From Pandoraea pulmonicola (GTDB lineage: Bacteria > Pseudomonadota > Gammaproteobacteria > Burkholderiales > Burkholderiaceae): 64,000 nucleotides of DNA. A program made the position numbers and the translations under genes. The notes under the pieces are model-generated. The model was not told the DNA's origin. It was given only the letters and a program-made list of their open reading frames with translations, and ran no database searches. The stretch spans positions 4,340,001-4,404,000 of the forward strand of contig NZ_CP010310.2 of assembly GCF_000815105.2 (NCBI RefSeq). The letters are read 5' to 3'. Shown piece by piece: positions 9,886 through 18,421 of this stretch (position 1 is the stretch's first letter; every line of letters starts with the position of its first letter).

Positions 9886-10981
9886 CGTTCGCCTCCAGCA
9901 TCGTTTCGGCGCCTTCGCGCTCGATGCGACGTTCGCGGCCGGCACAGGCGTCACGGCGCTGTTCGGCCCTTCGGGCAGCGGCAAGAGCACCGTCGTCAAT
10001 GCGGTCTCGGGTCTGCTCGAACCCGACGCCGGACGCATCGTCGTCGGCGGCGAGGTACTTTTCGACAGTACCGCCAAGGTGTGCCTGCCGACGTGGCGTC
10101 GCCGCATCGGCTATGTGTTCCAGGACGCCCGCCTGCTGCCGCACCTGACGGTGCGGCAGAACCTGCTGTTCGGGCGTTGGCTGCGGCGCCGCGACGTGGC
10201 CGCCGCCGGCGCTGGCGCGATCGCCTTCGAGCATGTGCTCGAGGTACTCAACCTCGGGCATCTGCTCGCTCGCCGCCCGGGAGCGCTCTCCGGCGGCGAG
10301 AAGCAACGTGTCGGCATCGGTCGCGCCCTGCTCTCGTGCCCGCGCATGCTGCTCATGGACGAACCGCTCGCCTCGCTCGATCACGCGCGCCGTCTCGAAG
10401 TACTCGACTACCTGAATCGCATCCGCCACGAGCTGAAGCTGCCGGTGCTGTACGTGACGCATTCGCTCGATGAAGTCATGCGGCTCGCGGACCAGGTCGT
10501 GCTGTTTCGCGAAGGCAGGACCATCACGCAAGGCGCACCGGCCGATGTGCTCAACTTACATCGCGAGGCGCTGGACGGCGCCGAGCAAGCCTCCGGTACC
10601 GTGCTCGAGACGTGCATCGTGGCGCACGACGCGCAGTACGGGCTGACCGAACTCGCCGTCAACGGCAACGCCGCGGTCCGGCTGCGCGTGCCGAGAGCCG
10701 GCGGCGAAGCGGGCGACGCCTGCCGCATTCTCGTGCGCGCGCGCGACGTGGCCGTGGCGACCACGCCGCCGGTGGACACCAGCGTGCTCAATGTGTTGCC
10801 CGCGCGGGTCGCGACGCTGCGCGATCTCGGCGATTCGGTGGAGGTGGGCGCCACGCTCCTCGGCGATCCGGCCGCGACGGCCGTGCACGCACGCATCACG
10901 CGCTATTCCGCCGATCAACTGCAGCTCGCGCCGGGACGCGACGTGTATCTGCTGATCAAGTCGATCGCGCTGACACGTTAG
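9875..10981 (+). CDS. modC: Molybdate ABC transporter ATP-binding protein
   Basis: A 368-residue ATPase powering molybdate import. Walker A is GPSGSGKST (residues 31-39), the Q-loop is in FQDARLLPHLTV, the ABC signature is LSGGEKQRVGIGRALL, and Walker B is RMLLMDEPLASLD. After about residue 290 comes a Mop/TOBE-like C-terminal domain (VLPARVATLRDLG...) that in ModC proteins binds oxyanion and regulates transport. It is the last gene of modABC, with a strong hairpin downstream. Confidence 0.96.
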   Translation: MTVDVRLQHRFGAFALDATFAAGTGVTALFGPSGSGKSTVVNAVSGLLEPDAGRIVVGGEVLFDSTAKVCLPTWRRRIGYVFQDARLLPHLTVRQNLLFGRWLRRRDVAAAGAGAIAFEHVLEVLNLGHLLARRPGALSGGEKQRVGIGRALLSCPRMLLMDEPLASLDHARRLEVLDYLNRIRHELKLPVLYVTHSLDEVMRLADQVVLFREGRTITQGAPADVLNLHREALDGAEQASGTVLETCIVAHDAQYGLTELAVNGNAAVRLRVPRAGGEAGDACRILVRARDVAVATTPPVDTSVLNVLPARVATLRDLGDSVEVGATLLGDPAATAVHARITRYSADQLQLAPGRDVYLLIKSIALTR

Positions 10982-11014
10982 GGCGTCAGGGCGTTCTTGC
11001 GTCGGCGCATCGAT

Positions 11015-11056
11015 GACAAAGGCGTCGCAACGGCCCTCCGCTGCGACGCCTTTGTC
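11015..11056. terminator. Bidirectional terminator between modC and the MxKDx gene
   Basis: A 15-bp perfect stem (GACAAAGGCGTCGCA at 11015-11029 and its complement at 11042-11056) with a 12-base loop sits between the convergent genes modC and the repeat-protein gene. Confidence 0.8.
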
Positions 11057-11074
11057 GTTCCTCGCGCGATGAAT

Positions 11075-11371
11075 TTACTGGCTTTTGCCCATGGCGTCTC
11101 CTTTACCCATGGCATCGCCCTTGCCCATGGCGTCCTTCTTGCTCATCGCGCCGCCTTTGGACATGGCGTCGTGCTTGCCCATTGCGTCGCCCTTGGACAT
11201 CTTGCCGCTCTTGTCCATGTCCTTGCTCATGGCGTCCGGCTTGCGCATGGCGTCGCCCTTGGACATCGCATCGCCTTTGCTCATGGCGTCCTGCGCGAAT
11301 GCCGCACCCGTGCCGAGCGCCGTCGCCATTGCCATTGCCATTGCCATCACCGCCAGATATCGCGTCTTCAT
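11075..11371 (-). CDS. Secreted MxKDx-type repeat protein
   Basis: A 98-residue protein with a cleavable signal peptide (MKTRYLAVMAMAMAMATALG...FAQ) followed almost entirely by a hexapeptide repeat of the form DAMSKG or DAMGKG, about eleven copies with one irregular stretch (KDMDKSGKMSKG). It resembles the small pentapeptide MXKDX-repeat proteins found in Burkholderiaceae, whose function is unknown. The ATG at 11371 has GGAGG nine bases upstream; a longer frame to 11416 is less likely. High Lys, Met and Asp content suggests a soluble, disordered periplasmic protein, possibly metal-binding, which is inference only. Confidence 0.8.
   Translation of the reverse strand: MKTRYLAVMAMAMAMATALGTGAAFAQDAMSKGDAMSKGDAMRKPDAMSKDMDKSGKMSKGDAMGKHDAMSKGGAMSKKDAMGKGDAMGKGDAMGKSQ
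11085..11290 (-). repeat. 18-bp tandem repeats inside the MxKDx gene
   Basis: The DNA behind the hexapeptide repeats is a degenerate 18-bp tandem array (unit about GACGCCATGGGCAAGGGC), likely prone to copy-number change in frame. Confidence 0.8.
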
Positions 11372-11465
11372 CTTCGTGTACCTCCAAGTGTGAGGGGTTG
11401 CGAGCGCACGTCGCATGCGCTCCGTTGCCGTGCAGTCGAGCGTGCCGGAGGCTCCGGCGGCCGCA

Positions 11466-12290
11466 TCAACTGCCGCCGAACCAGTTGTAGCCCTGGTCCT
11501 CCCAATACCCGCCCGGATACGTGTTGGTCACGAATATCGCGCGGATGTGTTTGGGATTCTTGTAGCCGAGCTTCGTCGGGATACGCAGCTTCATCGGAAA
11601 GCCGTATGCCCTCGGCAGCGTCTGGCCGTCGTAGGTCAGCGCGAGCAGCGTTTGCGGGTGCAACGCCGTCGGCATGTCGATGCTCGTGTAGTAGTCGTCC
11701 GCGCATTGGAAGCCGACGTACCGTGCCGTGGTGTCTGCACCGATACGACGCAAGAAGTCGGCGAACGTCACGCCGCCCCAGCGTCCGATGGCACTCCATC
11801 CTTCCACGCAAACATGGCGGGTGATCTGATCGGCCATGCGGGGCGCGGCGAAGCGGCGCAACGCGTCGAGCGTCCAGGGCGCGCGATCGGCGATCAGCCC
11901 TGAGAGCTCCAGCCGGTAATCGGATTCGTCGACGACCGGGGCTTCATCCATCGTGTAAAACGCATTGAACGGGAACGGACGCGTGATGCGCGACGCCGGG
12001 AACGTCGGTGCGAGCACGTCCTGCCGGAACAGCGCCGCCTGCACGCGATCGTTCCAGCGTGAAATCCTGTCGAGCGCCGACTCGACGCTCGCGTTGTCGT
12101 CCAACGAGCAGCCCGAGAGCAGGGCCACTCCGCCAAGCGAGAGCGTTCGGGACAGAAACGCGCGGCGTGAAGGTTCGGCCACGCGTCGCGTCACCAGCGC
12201 CCGGGCTTCGCGCAGGATCGCGTCGCCGTCGCGCACGTCCGGGGCATTGGCGGATGGGCCAGGCATGGGGGATTTTCGTTCCAGTGTCAT
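11466..12290 (-). CDS. Sulfite-oxidase-type molybdopterin oxidoreductase (Tat-exported)
   Basis: A 274-residue molybdoenzyme subunit of the oxidoreductase molybdopterin-binding (MsrP/YedY-like) family. Near the N-terminus a twin-arginine motif (PSRRAFLSRT, about residues 38-47) and a hydrophobic stretch ending LLSGC predict Tat export, perhaps with lipidation. The Mo ligand Cys is in HVCVEGWSAIGRWGG, the family's conserved core, followed by VGFQCADDYY and the C-terminal GYKNPKHIRAIFVTN. The ATG at 12290 has GGAGA upstream; the frame continues to 12719 only as shadow of the cytochrome gene. It lies 29 bases after that gene, its probable electron partner. The physiological substrate is unknown. 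Confidence 0.88.
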   Translation of the reverse strand: MTLERKSPMPGPSANAPDVRDGDAILREARALVTRRVAEPSRRAFLSRTLSLGGVALLSGCSLDDNASVESALDRISRWNDRVQAALFRQDVLAPTFPASRITRPFPFNAFYTMDEAPVVDESDYRLELSGLIADRAPWTLDALRRFAAPRMADQITRHVCVEGWSAIGRWGGVTFADFLRRIGADTTARYVGFQCADDYYTSIDMPTALHPQTLLALTYDGQTLPRAYGFPMKLRIPTKLGYKNPKHIRAIFVTNTYPGGYWEDQGYNWFGGS

Positions 12291-12319
12291 GTGAGTTCTC
12301 CAGCGCGCGGCACAGGCGT

Positions 12320-12940
12320 TCAGCGCCCGATGATCATGGTGCGCAACGTGCGCGGCACGAGCACCACCATCGCGACGTGTACGACCACGAACCCGACAAG
12401 GCCCGACATCGCCAGGAAATGCACCCAGCGCGCCCCCTGAAAGCCGCCGAACATGGCGCACAGCCACCCGAGCTGCACCGGCTTCCAGATGGCAAGCCCC
12501 GAAGCCACGAGCAGGATGAGATCGAGCACCGCGAAGAGATAGGCCGCGCGCTGTACCTGGTTGTAGTGGCGCGGGTCGTCGTGCGCGAGACGGCCGCGCA
12601 GCGCGGCGAGCGCATCGTGCAGTACACCGTGCAGCGTCAGCGGGAAGAAGCGGCGCCGAAATCGTCCGCTGCCGGCATTCATCAGCAGATAGACCACGCC
12701 GTTGGCCGCGAGCAGCCACATCGCCGCGAAGTGCCAGCGAAGCGCGCCGCCGAGCCAGCCGCCCAGCGTGATGCCGTTGGCAAAGCGAAAGTCGAACAGG
12801 GGCGAGGCGTTATAGATTCGCCAGCCGCTCGTCACCATGACGACCACGGCCAGCACGTTGAGCCAGTGCGTGATGCGCAGCCAGCCCGGCTGGGCCGCGC
12901 GCTGCGGCGCGGACTTCGTCAGAGTGGACAGATCGGACAT
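12320..12940 (-). CDS. Cytochrome b561-like membrane subunit
   Basis: A 206-residue integral membrane protein with four or five hydrophobic helices and the spaced haem-ligand histidines of the cytochrome b561 / Ni,Fe-hydrogenase b-type family (ITHWLN, RWHFAAM, RWVHFLAM, VVHVAMV). The ATG at 12940 has GGAGG at ideal spacing and beats the ATG at 12952. It is upstream of, and co-oriented with, the molybdoenzyme gene, so the pair probably forms a quinone-linked periplasmic redox system. A haem partner of this type replaces the MsrQ membrane protein used by MsrP. Confidence 0.85.
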   Translation of the reverse strand: MSDLSTLTKSAPQRAAQPGWLRITHWLNVLAVVVMVTSGWRIYNASPLFDFRFANGITLGGWLGGALRWHFAAMWLLAANGVVYLLMNAGSGRFRRRFFPLTLHGVLHDALAALRGRLAHDDPRHYNQVQRAAYLFAVLDLILLVASGLAIWKPVQLGWLCAMFGGFQGARWVHFLAMSGLVGFVVVHVAMVVLVPRTLRTMIIGR

Positions 12941-13109
12941 CGGAGCCTCCATCGCCGGGTTGGCGTCGATGGAACGAGTGTCGCGTCAGGCCGGTGACGA
13001 AGTCCTCACGGAAAATAAACGTTTTCGTGATAGCTTGCCGCCGCCCGGGGATACGGGCGAAGCGGCAGTCGTATCGAGGGAGGCGGTGAAGAGGCGTGGA
13101 CGACGCGGC

Positions 13110-13619
13110 TTACGCGTCAGGATCGACGGCTTTGCCGTCCTTGAGATAGGCGTCGAAGATCGGTACGCGCGCGTCGAGCAGCGAGCGGATTTCTCTGAGC
13201 AGTGTGTCGTAATGCGCCGCGAGATTCTGCGCAAACGGCGTGAGTGCAGCGCCGCCACCGGAGACGCCGCCGATATGACGCGTGACGAGCGGCTCGCGAA
13301 ACTCGTGGTTCATGGCCTCGACGAGCAGCCACGCCCGCCGGTACGACATGCCCATGCGGCGTGCCGCCGCCGAGATCGATCCCGTCGCGTCGATCGCGCG
13401 CAGCAATGCCACGCGCCCGGGCCCGAACACGGGCGTTTCGCCGTCGCGAATCCGGACGCGTACGTCGTAGCCGGCCACCCCGGGCTGTGCCGGCGGCTTG
13501 GCGGCGGCCTCCAGTGCTTCCGCCGCGGCCAGCAACTCGCGTGCGAGGGCGTCGCTGTCCGGCGCGACGGTCGTGGCGTCCGCCGAAAGTCTCCTGCCTC
13601 GCCGACGCTCAGCTGGCAT
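13110..13619 (-). CDS. modE: ModE-type regulator lacking a Mop domain
   Basis: A 169-residue winged helix-turn-helix protein of the ModE N-terminal family. The DNA-binding domain is clear: GRVALLRAIDATGSISAAARRMGMSYRRAWLLVEAMNHEF (about residues 68-108), then the GGxxGGGAALTPFA wing. Full-length ModE is about 260 residues because two Mop (TOBE) domains bind molybdate. They are absent here, so molybdate sensing is either lost or carried elsewhere. Its first 11 bases overlap the end of the CoxG-like gene. Given the ModE-like site before modA, it is the natural regulator of this cluster. Confidence 0.85.
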   Translation of the reverse strand: MPAERRRGRRLSADATTVAPDSDALARELLAAAEALEAAAKPPAQPGVAGYDVRVRIRDGETPVFGPGRVALLRAIDATGSISAAARRMGMSYRRAWLLVEAMNHEFREPLVTRHIGGVSGGGAALTPFAQNLAAHYDTLLREIRSLLDARVPIFDAYLKDGKAVDPDA

Positions 13620-14226
13620 GGTTGCCCCACATCACGATGAAAATCAGGACGAGCACCGCCACCACCCACGGCCACCAGCGCGCGAACCTGCCGCGTGCGG
13701 ACGGTACGTCGCGCATGGCGGCGTCCGCGGCGAGCGCGGCGGCCACCTCGCCGTCGGCCGCCATCGGGTCGTTGATCTTGTGATGCGGTGCGACGAGCCC
13801 GATCAAGCGCGTGAAGAACGTGTCGGCGAGCGCGTTCGCGGCGGCGTCGGCCTGCGGGCCGTCCAGATGGGCGTACTCGCCGCCGAACTGCGCCGTCAGA
13901 TCGTAGGTCAGCAATGTGTTCATCGGTCCTTGCGATAACAGCGCCACGGACGCCCGACCTCGGGTGAGCCCGGCCGAGGACCCCAGTCCGTCGAAATTCA
14001 ATACGTACGATGTGGGCGGCACCACGTCGGTGAGCGTGATCCGACCGCTCCAGCGCCCGCCCATCGGGCCGAGCGTCGCAACGATGACGACATCCCACGT
14101 CGCGTCGTCGACGCGTTCGATCGACTGGCAACCCGGAATGCACTGACGCAACACTCCCGGGTCGTTCAGCGCAATCCACGCGACATCCCTGGCGACCGGC
14201 AGTTGCCGGCTGTTCCGTAGTTCCAT
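13609..14226 (-). CDS. CoxG-like SRPBCC protein with C-terminal membrane anchor
   Basis: A 205-residue protein of the carbon monoxide dehydrogenase subunit G family (SRPBCC fold). The start MELRNSRQLPVARDVAWIALNDPGVLRQCIPGC is a textbook CoxG opening. The C-terminus carries a single transmembrane helix (WWPWVVAVLVLIFIVMW), as in CoxG proteins that dock the enzyme to the membrane. The ATG at 14226 has GGGAGGGG upstream; the frame extends to 14286 without support. It overlaps modE by 11 bases. No CO dehydrogenase or xanthine dehydrogenase genes are in the window, so its enzyme partner is not here. Confidence 0.85.
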   Translation of the reverse strand: MELRNSRQLPVARDVAWIALNDPGVLRQCIPGCQSIERVDDATWDVVIVATLGPMGGRWSGRITLTDVVPPTSYVLNFDGLGSSAGLTRGRASVALLSQGPMNTLLTYDLTAQFGGEYAHLDGPQADAAANALADTFFTRLIGLVAPHHKINDPMAADGEVAAALAADAAMRDVPSARGRFARWWPWVVAVLVLIFIVMWGNHAS

Positions 14227-14726
14227 TGCCCCTCCCTTACGTTTGCCTTCGTTTGACTTCGCTGCCCCGGGCGTCACCGCGGTCATCCGTCTTCACGCAC
14301 ACTCGACCCCGGCAAACCTGTCGAATGTCGAAATATTGTGACACGAGTTACCTCGCGTCATACCGCCCCTGCGACAGTGAGTCCGCCCTTGTGCACGCGA
14401 CATCGCCGGACTTCCGCGAACGCCGATCGGTCGTCTCTGCCCGGGTCCGATCGCTCCGAATCGCCTCGGGCCCACACTCGCATCACACCCGAATCGCAAC
14501 GAACAGCGGCCTCACACCGCCGTATCGCACGAAATACAGCGCAAGCCGAGGCGCGATATACTCGGCGCATCACAACGAGCGGTTGATTGTCGGCATCGGC
14601 CAGTCCCTCGGGCCCTACGCGTATCCACGGCCGCGCTTTACTGCGCGCGCGATGCCACGGGACCACCCCGCCGGGGCCCCTGCCTCGCAGAGATTGCCGC
14701 TCGCGTATTGACGAAGGAACCGTGCA
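14227..14726. other. Divergent intergenic region, coxG-like / xdhC
   Basis: Five hundred bases between two divergent genes, holding their promoters. The only element I can point to is a ModE-like pair of half-sites at 14554-14577. Open frames in it are shadows without family resemblance. Confidence 0.5.
14554..14577 (+). promoter_or_regulatory. Possible second ModE-like site, upstream of xdhC
   Basis: CGATATACT, six bases, ATCACAACG. Spacing equals that of the modA site, and the right arm shares ACAACG with it. The left arm keeps CG-TATA. It is about 150 bases before xdhC. The match to the general ModE consensus is weaker, so this is tentative. Confidence 0.4.
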
Positions 14727-15779
14727 ATGGACAGTGTCGATCTGGAAGTGCTGAAGTCCGCCGTACAGTGGTCGCGCGCGGGCTTTTTCGTTACGCTCGG
14801 CACCGTCGTACGCACCTGGGGATCGGCGCCCCGCCCCGTGGGCTCGATGCTCGCCATCCGCGAAGACGGCCACATGGTCGGCTCCGTCTCGGGTGGCTGC
14901 GTCGAGGACGATCTCATCGCCCGCATCCGCGGCGGCGACTGGCCGCAGGATCGTCCACAGCTCACGAGTTACGGTGTGACGGCCGAGGAAGCGCACCGTT
15001 TCGGATTGCCCTGCGGCGGCACGCTGCAACTCGTGCTGGAGCCCGTGCGCGAAACGTCGCGCATCGCGGAACTGCTCGACGCCATCGCACAATTCCGGCT
15101 CGTCGTACGCGAGCTCGACATGATCACCGGCGCCGTGCAGATGGCGCCGGGCCATCGCACACCGCCTGTCGAATTTGACGGCGCGCGGCTCATCACGTCG
15201 CACGGTCCGCGCCGCCGGCTCGTCGTCATCGGCGCGGGACAGCTCTCGAAGTACGTGGCAAGCATGGCCTGCGCGCTCGACTATCACGTCATCGTCTGCG
15301 ATCCGCGCGAAGAATATGCCGACGAATGGCAAGTGCCGGGCACCGAGTTCTCGCGCGAGATGCCCGACGATCTGATCGTGCGACTGCAACTCGACTCGCA
15401 CAGCGCGGTGCTCACGCTCACCCACGATCCGAAGCTCGATGACATGGCACTGCTCGAAGCGCTCAAATCGCCGGCGTTCTACATCGGCGCCATCGGCTCG
15501 CGGATCAACAACGCGCGCCGCCGCGAACGTCTGTCGCTGTTCGACCTGAGCACGGCGGAGATCGAGCGGCTGCACGGGCCGGTCGGCATGCACCTCGGGG
15601 CGCGCACGCCTGCCGAGATCGCCGTGGCGATCCTCGCTGAAATGACAGCCATCAAGAACGGCATCGCGGTGACGCAGACGTTTGCCTTGCGCGGCGCCGA
15701 CGAGGGCCCGGACAGCAATGCCGAAGGCGCCGGCAACACAACGTCTCCCGGCGACGCCGCCGCGTACCGCGCCGCCTGA
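14727..15779 (+). CDS. xdhC: XdhC/CoxI-family molybdenum-cofactor maturation protein
   Basis: A 350-residue protein of the XdhC/CoxI family, which binds Moco, promotes its sulfuration and inserts it into molybdenum hydroxylases. The N-terminal XdhC/CoxI domain has TWGSAPRPVGSMLAI and SVSGGCVEDDL; the C-terminal Rossmann-like domain has RRLVVIGAGQLSKYVASMA and the conserved FYIGAIGSRINNARRRERL. The last 40 residues are low complexity. ATG at 14727 is the only sensible start. Its usual neighbours xdhA and xdhB are missing, so it may serve hydroxylases coded elsewhere. Confidence 0.92.
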   Translation: MDSVDLEVLKSAVQWSRAGFFVTLGTVVRTWGSAPRPVGSMLAIREDGHMVGSVSGGCVEDDLIARIRGGDWPQDRPQLTSYGVTAEEAHRFGLPCGGTLQLVLEPVRETSRIAELLDAIAQFRLVVRELDMITGAVQMAPGHRTPPVEFDGARLITSHGPRRRLVVIGAGQLSKYVASMACALDYHVIVCDPREEYADEWQVPGTEFSREMPDDLIVRLQLDSHSAVLTLTHDPKLDDMALLEALKSPAFYIGAIGSRINNARRRERLSLFDLSTAEIERLHGPVGMHLGARTPAEIAVAILAEMTAIKNGIAVTQTFALRGADEGPDSNAEGAGNTTSPGDAAAYRAA

Positions 15780-15911
15780 TCGCACGTCTTCGCCGACGTA
15801 GTTGCGGCGTCGATCACTTCGTTCGGCCAAAGGCGTAGGCGCCCACGGCGCTCCGCCATCCGCCGTCCCCCATCCCTTCGCTGCAATCGTCTGTCTGCCT
15901 GGCGACAGCGC

Positions 15912-15939
15912 AAAAAAAAGCGCCGCCTTTCGGCGGCGC
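15912..15939 (-). terminator. Rho-independent terminator of the small secreted protein gene
   Basis: On the minus strand an 8-bp perfect stem (GCGCCGCC / GGCGGCGC) is followed by eight T, about 80 bases beyond the stop codon of the gene at 16019-16492. Confidence 0.9.
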
Positions 15940-16018
15940 AACTCGCTCACTCCTTACAGAGTGCTACTGCCTGGGTTGCCTCATCGTCTGCCTATCCGCA
16001 CGTCGGCCGTTCGGCACA

Positions 16019-16492
16019 TCAGTCGTGCGGCCACAGAAATGTTGCGGCGGCGTGCCCCTTCGCGGGCACCTTCACTTCCTTGCTCATCGGCCTGCCGTTG
16101 TAGGTCGCCTTCACGGTGTAGCTGCCCGGGGGCACCTTGACCAGCATGAACGGCCCCTTCGCGCGCGTATCGAGCACCGTGGTGGTGCCGCGCATGATCT
16201 GGACTTGCGCATCAGCGACGTACTCGTTGGCGCCATCACCGCGCGCCGCCATCTCGATGGACAACGGCCAGCGCGCCGCCTCCCGCTTGAAAGCGCCGGA
16301 CTCGTCGCTGTCGATACCGCCCGAGACATACGACACGTCGCCCTGCTGCATCGTGGGCGGCAGCGTGCCGCCCTGCGCATGGGCGACCGATACGACCGAT
16401 ACCGTCGACAGGCCACCCAGCGCTGCTGCCAAAACCGCGGCCGTGGCGGCTGCCACCGACCGGCGTTGCCACTGTTGCCATTGCTGCCACAT
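16019..16492 (-). CDS. Small secreted protein with carboxypeptidase-regulatory-like beta fold
   Basis: A 157-residue protein with a long signal peptide (ending SVAHA-QGG). The mature part has the pattern of a carboxypeptidase regulatory-like or CnaB-like beta-sandwich: a short repeated-strand region ending GPFMLVKVPPGSYTVKATYNGRPMSKEVKVPAKGHAAATFLW, where VPPGSYTVKATYNG is the typical core. The start MWQQWQQWQRRS is unusual (Trp/Gln-rich). It stands alone between convergent xdhC and the Do protease gene. Function unknown; probably periplasmic. Confidence 0.78.
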   Translation of the reverse strand: MWQQWQQWQRRSVAAATAAVLAAALGGLSTVSVVSVAHAQGGTLPPTMQQGDVSYVSGGIDSDESGAFKREAARWPLSIEMAARGDGANEYVADAQVQIMRGTTTVLDTRAKGPFMLVKVPPGSYTVKATYNGRPMSKEVKVPAKGHAAATFLWPHD

Positions 16493-16630
16493 ATTCGACC
16501 TCCCGTTTCATGACCTCACATCACTTCACGATGCCGGATCGCGCCGGGCGCTCAGCGGTCCTCGATGGACCATCGGCACCCAGGCGCACAAGGTAGTGCG
16601 TGGCATCCCGCGGGTACACCGCACCTCGGC

Positions 16631-18157
16631 TCAGCCGAGATCGACCGGGATGAAAATCTGTTGCCCGTCACGCTGCACGAGCAATGCAACGTTGTTGCCC
16701 GCCTTCTTGAGCTTCTCGCTCAGTTGCGCGGCGCTCGTGACCGGCGTGCCGTCGAGCGACAGGATGATGTCGCCCGCCTGTACTCCCGCCCGCTCCGCCG
16801 GACCGCCTGCACGGGCCACCAGCAATCCGTTGGTGACCTGCGCCGCGCGCTTCTCCTGCGGCGAGAGCTCACGCACCGCGAGTCCCAGACGCCCATGTGT
16901 GGATGCGTCGTCGTTGCTTGCCGCGTCCTGCTTTTCATTGAGCGCCGCGACGGTCACGCTCACGTCCTGCTTGCCGCCATTGCGCCAGATCGTGAGCGTC
17001 GCCTTCTGGCCGGGCCGCATGTCGGCAATCTTCTCGGGCAACTGCACCGAATCCTCGATGGTCGCACCGTTGACCGCCAGAATCACGTCACCCGGCTTCA
17101 GATCGGACTTGGCCGCCGGCCCGTTCTTGTCGATCGACGACACCAGCGCGCCCGTGGGCTTGGGCAGACCGAACGACTTCGCGAGCGATTGGTTCACTTC
17201 CTGGATCGCCACCCCGATGCGGCCTCGGCTCACCTTGCCGTACTCCTGGAGCTGCGCCTTGACCTTCATCGCCATGTCGATCGGAATCGCGAACGACAGC
17301 CCCTGGAAGCCGCCGGTGCGCGAATAGATCATCGAGTTGATGCCGATGACCTCACCGTTCAGGTTGAACAGCGGCCCGCCCGAGTTGCCCGGGTTGACCG
17401 GCACATCCGTCTGAATGAACGGCGTGTAGTTCTCGTCCGGCAAGGCACGCGCCTTCGCCGACACGATGCCCGCCGTCACGGTGTTGTCGAAGCCGTAGGG
17501 CGAACCGATGGCCACCACCCATTCGCCGGCCTTCGACTTCGACGGATCGCCGATCTTGACCGTCGGCAGATTCGTCGCCGCGATCTTGATCAAGGCGACA
17601 TCGCTCGCCTTGTCGCTGCCCACGACCTTCGCCTTGTATTCGCGCTTGTCAGTGAGCTTCACCGTTACCTGACTTGCGCCGTCGACCACGTGCGCGTTGG
17701 TCAGGATGTAACCGTCCGGACTCACGATGAAACCCGAGCCGAGACTGCGCGTCGGCCCACTGTCGCCGCCGCTGTCATCGCCACCGTCGTTGCCCGGCGC
17801 ACCGTAGAAACGACGGAAGAACTGGAACAACGGATCGTTCTGATCCATCCCCGGCGGCATCGGGATCGCGGCCGCGCCACGACTCGCCGACGGTTTCCCA
17901 TCGTGCGTCACACTGATGTTGACTACGGCCGGTCCGTATTGTTCCGCCAGTTGCGAAAAGTCCGGCACCAGCATGCGCGGTGCGGTATTCGGGGTGTTGG
18001 ACGCCGCAGCGGCAGCCGGCAACGCCGCGTTGGCATCGCTGACAATTTCCGAGGCGAGCGGGGCTTGCCAATGCTGGCGTCCCGCGACGTAGCCCCCCGT
18101 CAATGCGACGAGTACGGCACCAGCAACCAGCGTACGAGTGAACTTTGAGGTCCGCAT
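16631..18157 (-). CDS. Do/HtrA-family periplasmic serine protease (DegP/MucD type)
   Basis: A 508-residue protease-chaperone of the HtrA family acting on misfolded envelope proteins. It has an N-terminal signal/anchor (VAGAVLVALTGGYVAG). The trypsin-like triad is His156 (LTNAHVVDGA), Asp186 (SDVALIKI) and Ser259 (GNSGGPLFN). Two PDZ domains follow (RGRIGVAIQEVN... and GRLGLAVRELS...GDIILSLDGTPV), as in DegP and MucD. The ATG at 18157 has AAGGAGAG upstream, so I preferred it to the frame start at 18181. It is divergent from an I78-type protease inhibitor gene. Confidence 0.95.
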   Translation of the reverse strand: MRTSKFTRTLVAGAVLVALTGGYVAGRQHWQAPLASEIVSDANAALPAAAAASNTPNTAPRMLVPDFSQLAEQYGPAVVNISVTHDGKPSASRGAAAIPMPPGMDQNDPLFQFFRRFYGAPGNDGGDDSGGDSGPTRSLGSGFIVSPDGYILTNAHVVDGASQVTVKLTDKREYKAKVVGSDKASDVALIKIAATNLPTVKIGDPSKSKAGEWVVAIGSPYGFDNTVTAGIVSAKARALPDENYTPFIQTDVPVNPGNSGGPLFNLNGEVIGINSMIYSRTGGFQGLSFAIPIDMAMKVKAQLQEYGKVSRGRIGVAIQEVNQSLAKSFGLPKPTGALVSSIDKNGPAAKSDLKPGDVILAVNGATIEDSVQLPEKIADMRPGQKATLTIWRNGGKQDVSVTVAALNEKQDAASNDDASTHGRLGLAVRELSPQEKRAAQVTNGLLVARAGGPAERAGVQAGDIILSLDGTPVTSAAQLSEKLKKAGNNVALLVQRDGQQIFIPVDLG

Positions 18158-18421
18158 GAGTCTCTCCTTACCGACGACCACGTTTGAACATGAGTGTGAT
18201 CGTAGAGAGGCTCCCTTAAGAGAACCTTAAGACGGTGAACGAGGAGAAAAGGTAGTACGTGTCTTGCGTATTTCTGTGCTGCGATGAGCGCTATGCGTTA
18301 CGGCATCAGGCGTTTGAAGGAACTCGACGTGCATCGCGCCTTGCCCCGGTGTATCCCGCTGTCTACGGTGACAAGGTGGTGCAATCCCGCACCGCACGAT
18401 CGCTTCACGAGGAGGATCACG

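Noticed and set aside
11085..11290. Short tandem repeats considered as a CRISPR array
   Set aside because: The 18-bp units have no spacers and encode in-frame hexapeptides of a secreted protein.
12291..12719. N-terminal extension of the molybdoenzyme frame
   Set aside because: It overlaps the cytochrome gene in another frame, is Arg/Ala-rich, and a good start with ribosome-binding site lies at 12290.
14358..15950. A 530-codon open frame on the minus strand
   Set aside because: Antisense shadow of xdhC and its upstream region; no recognisable domain.
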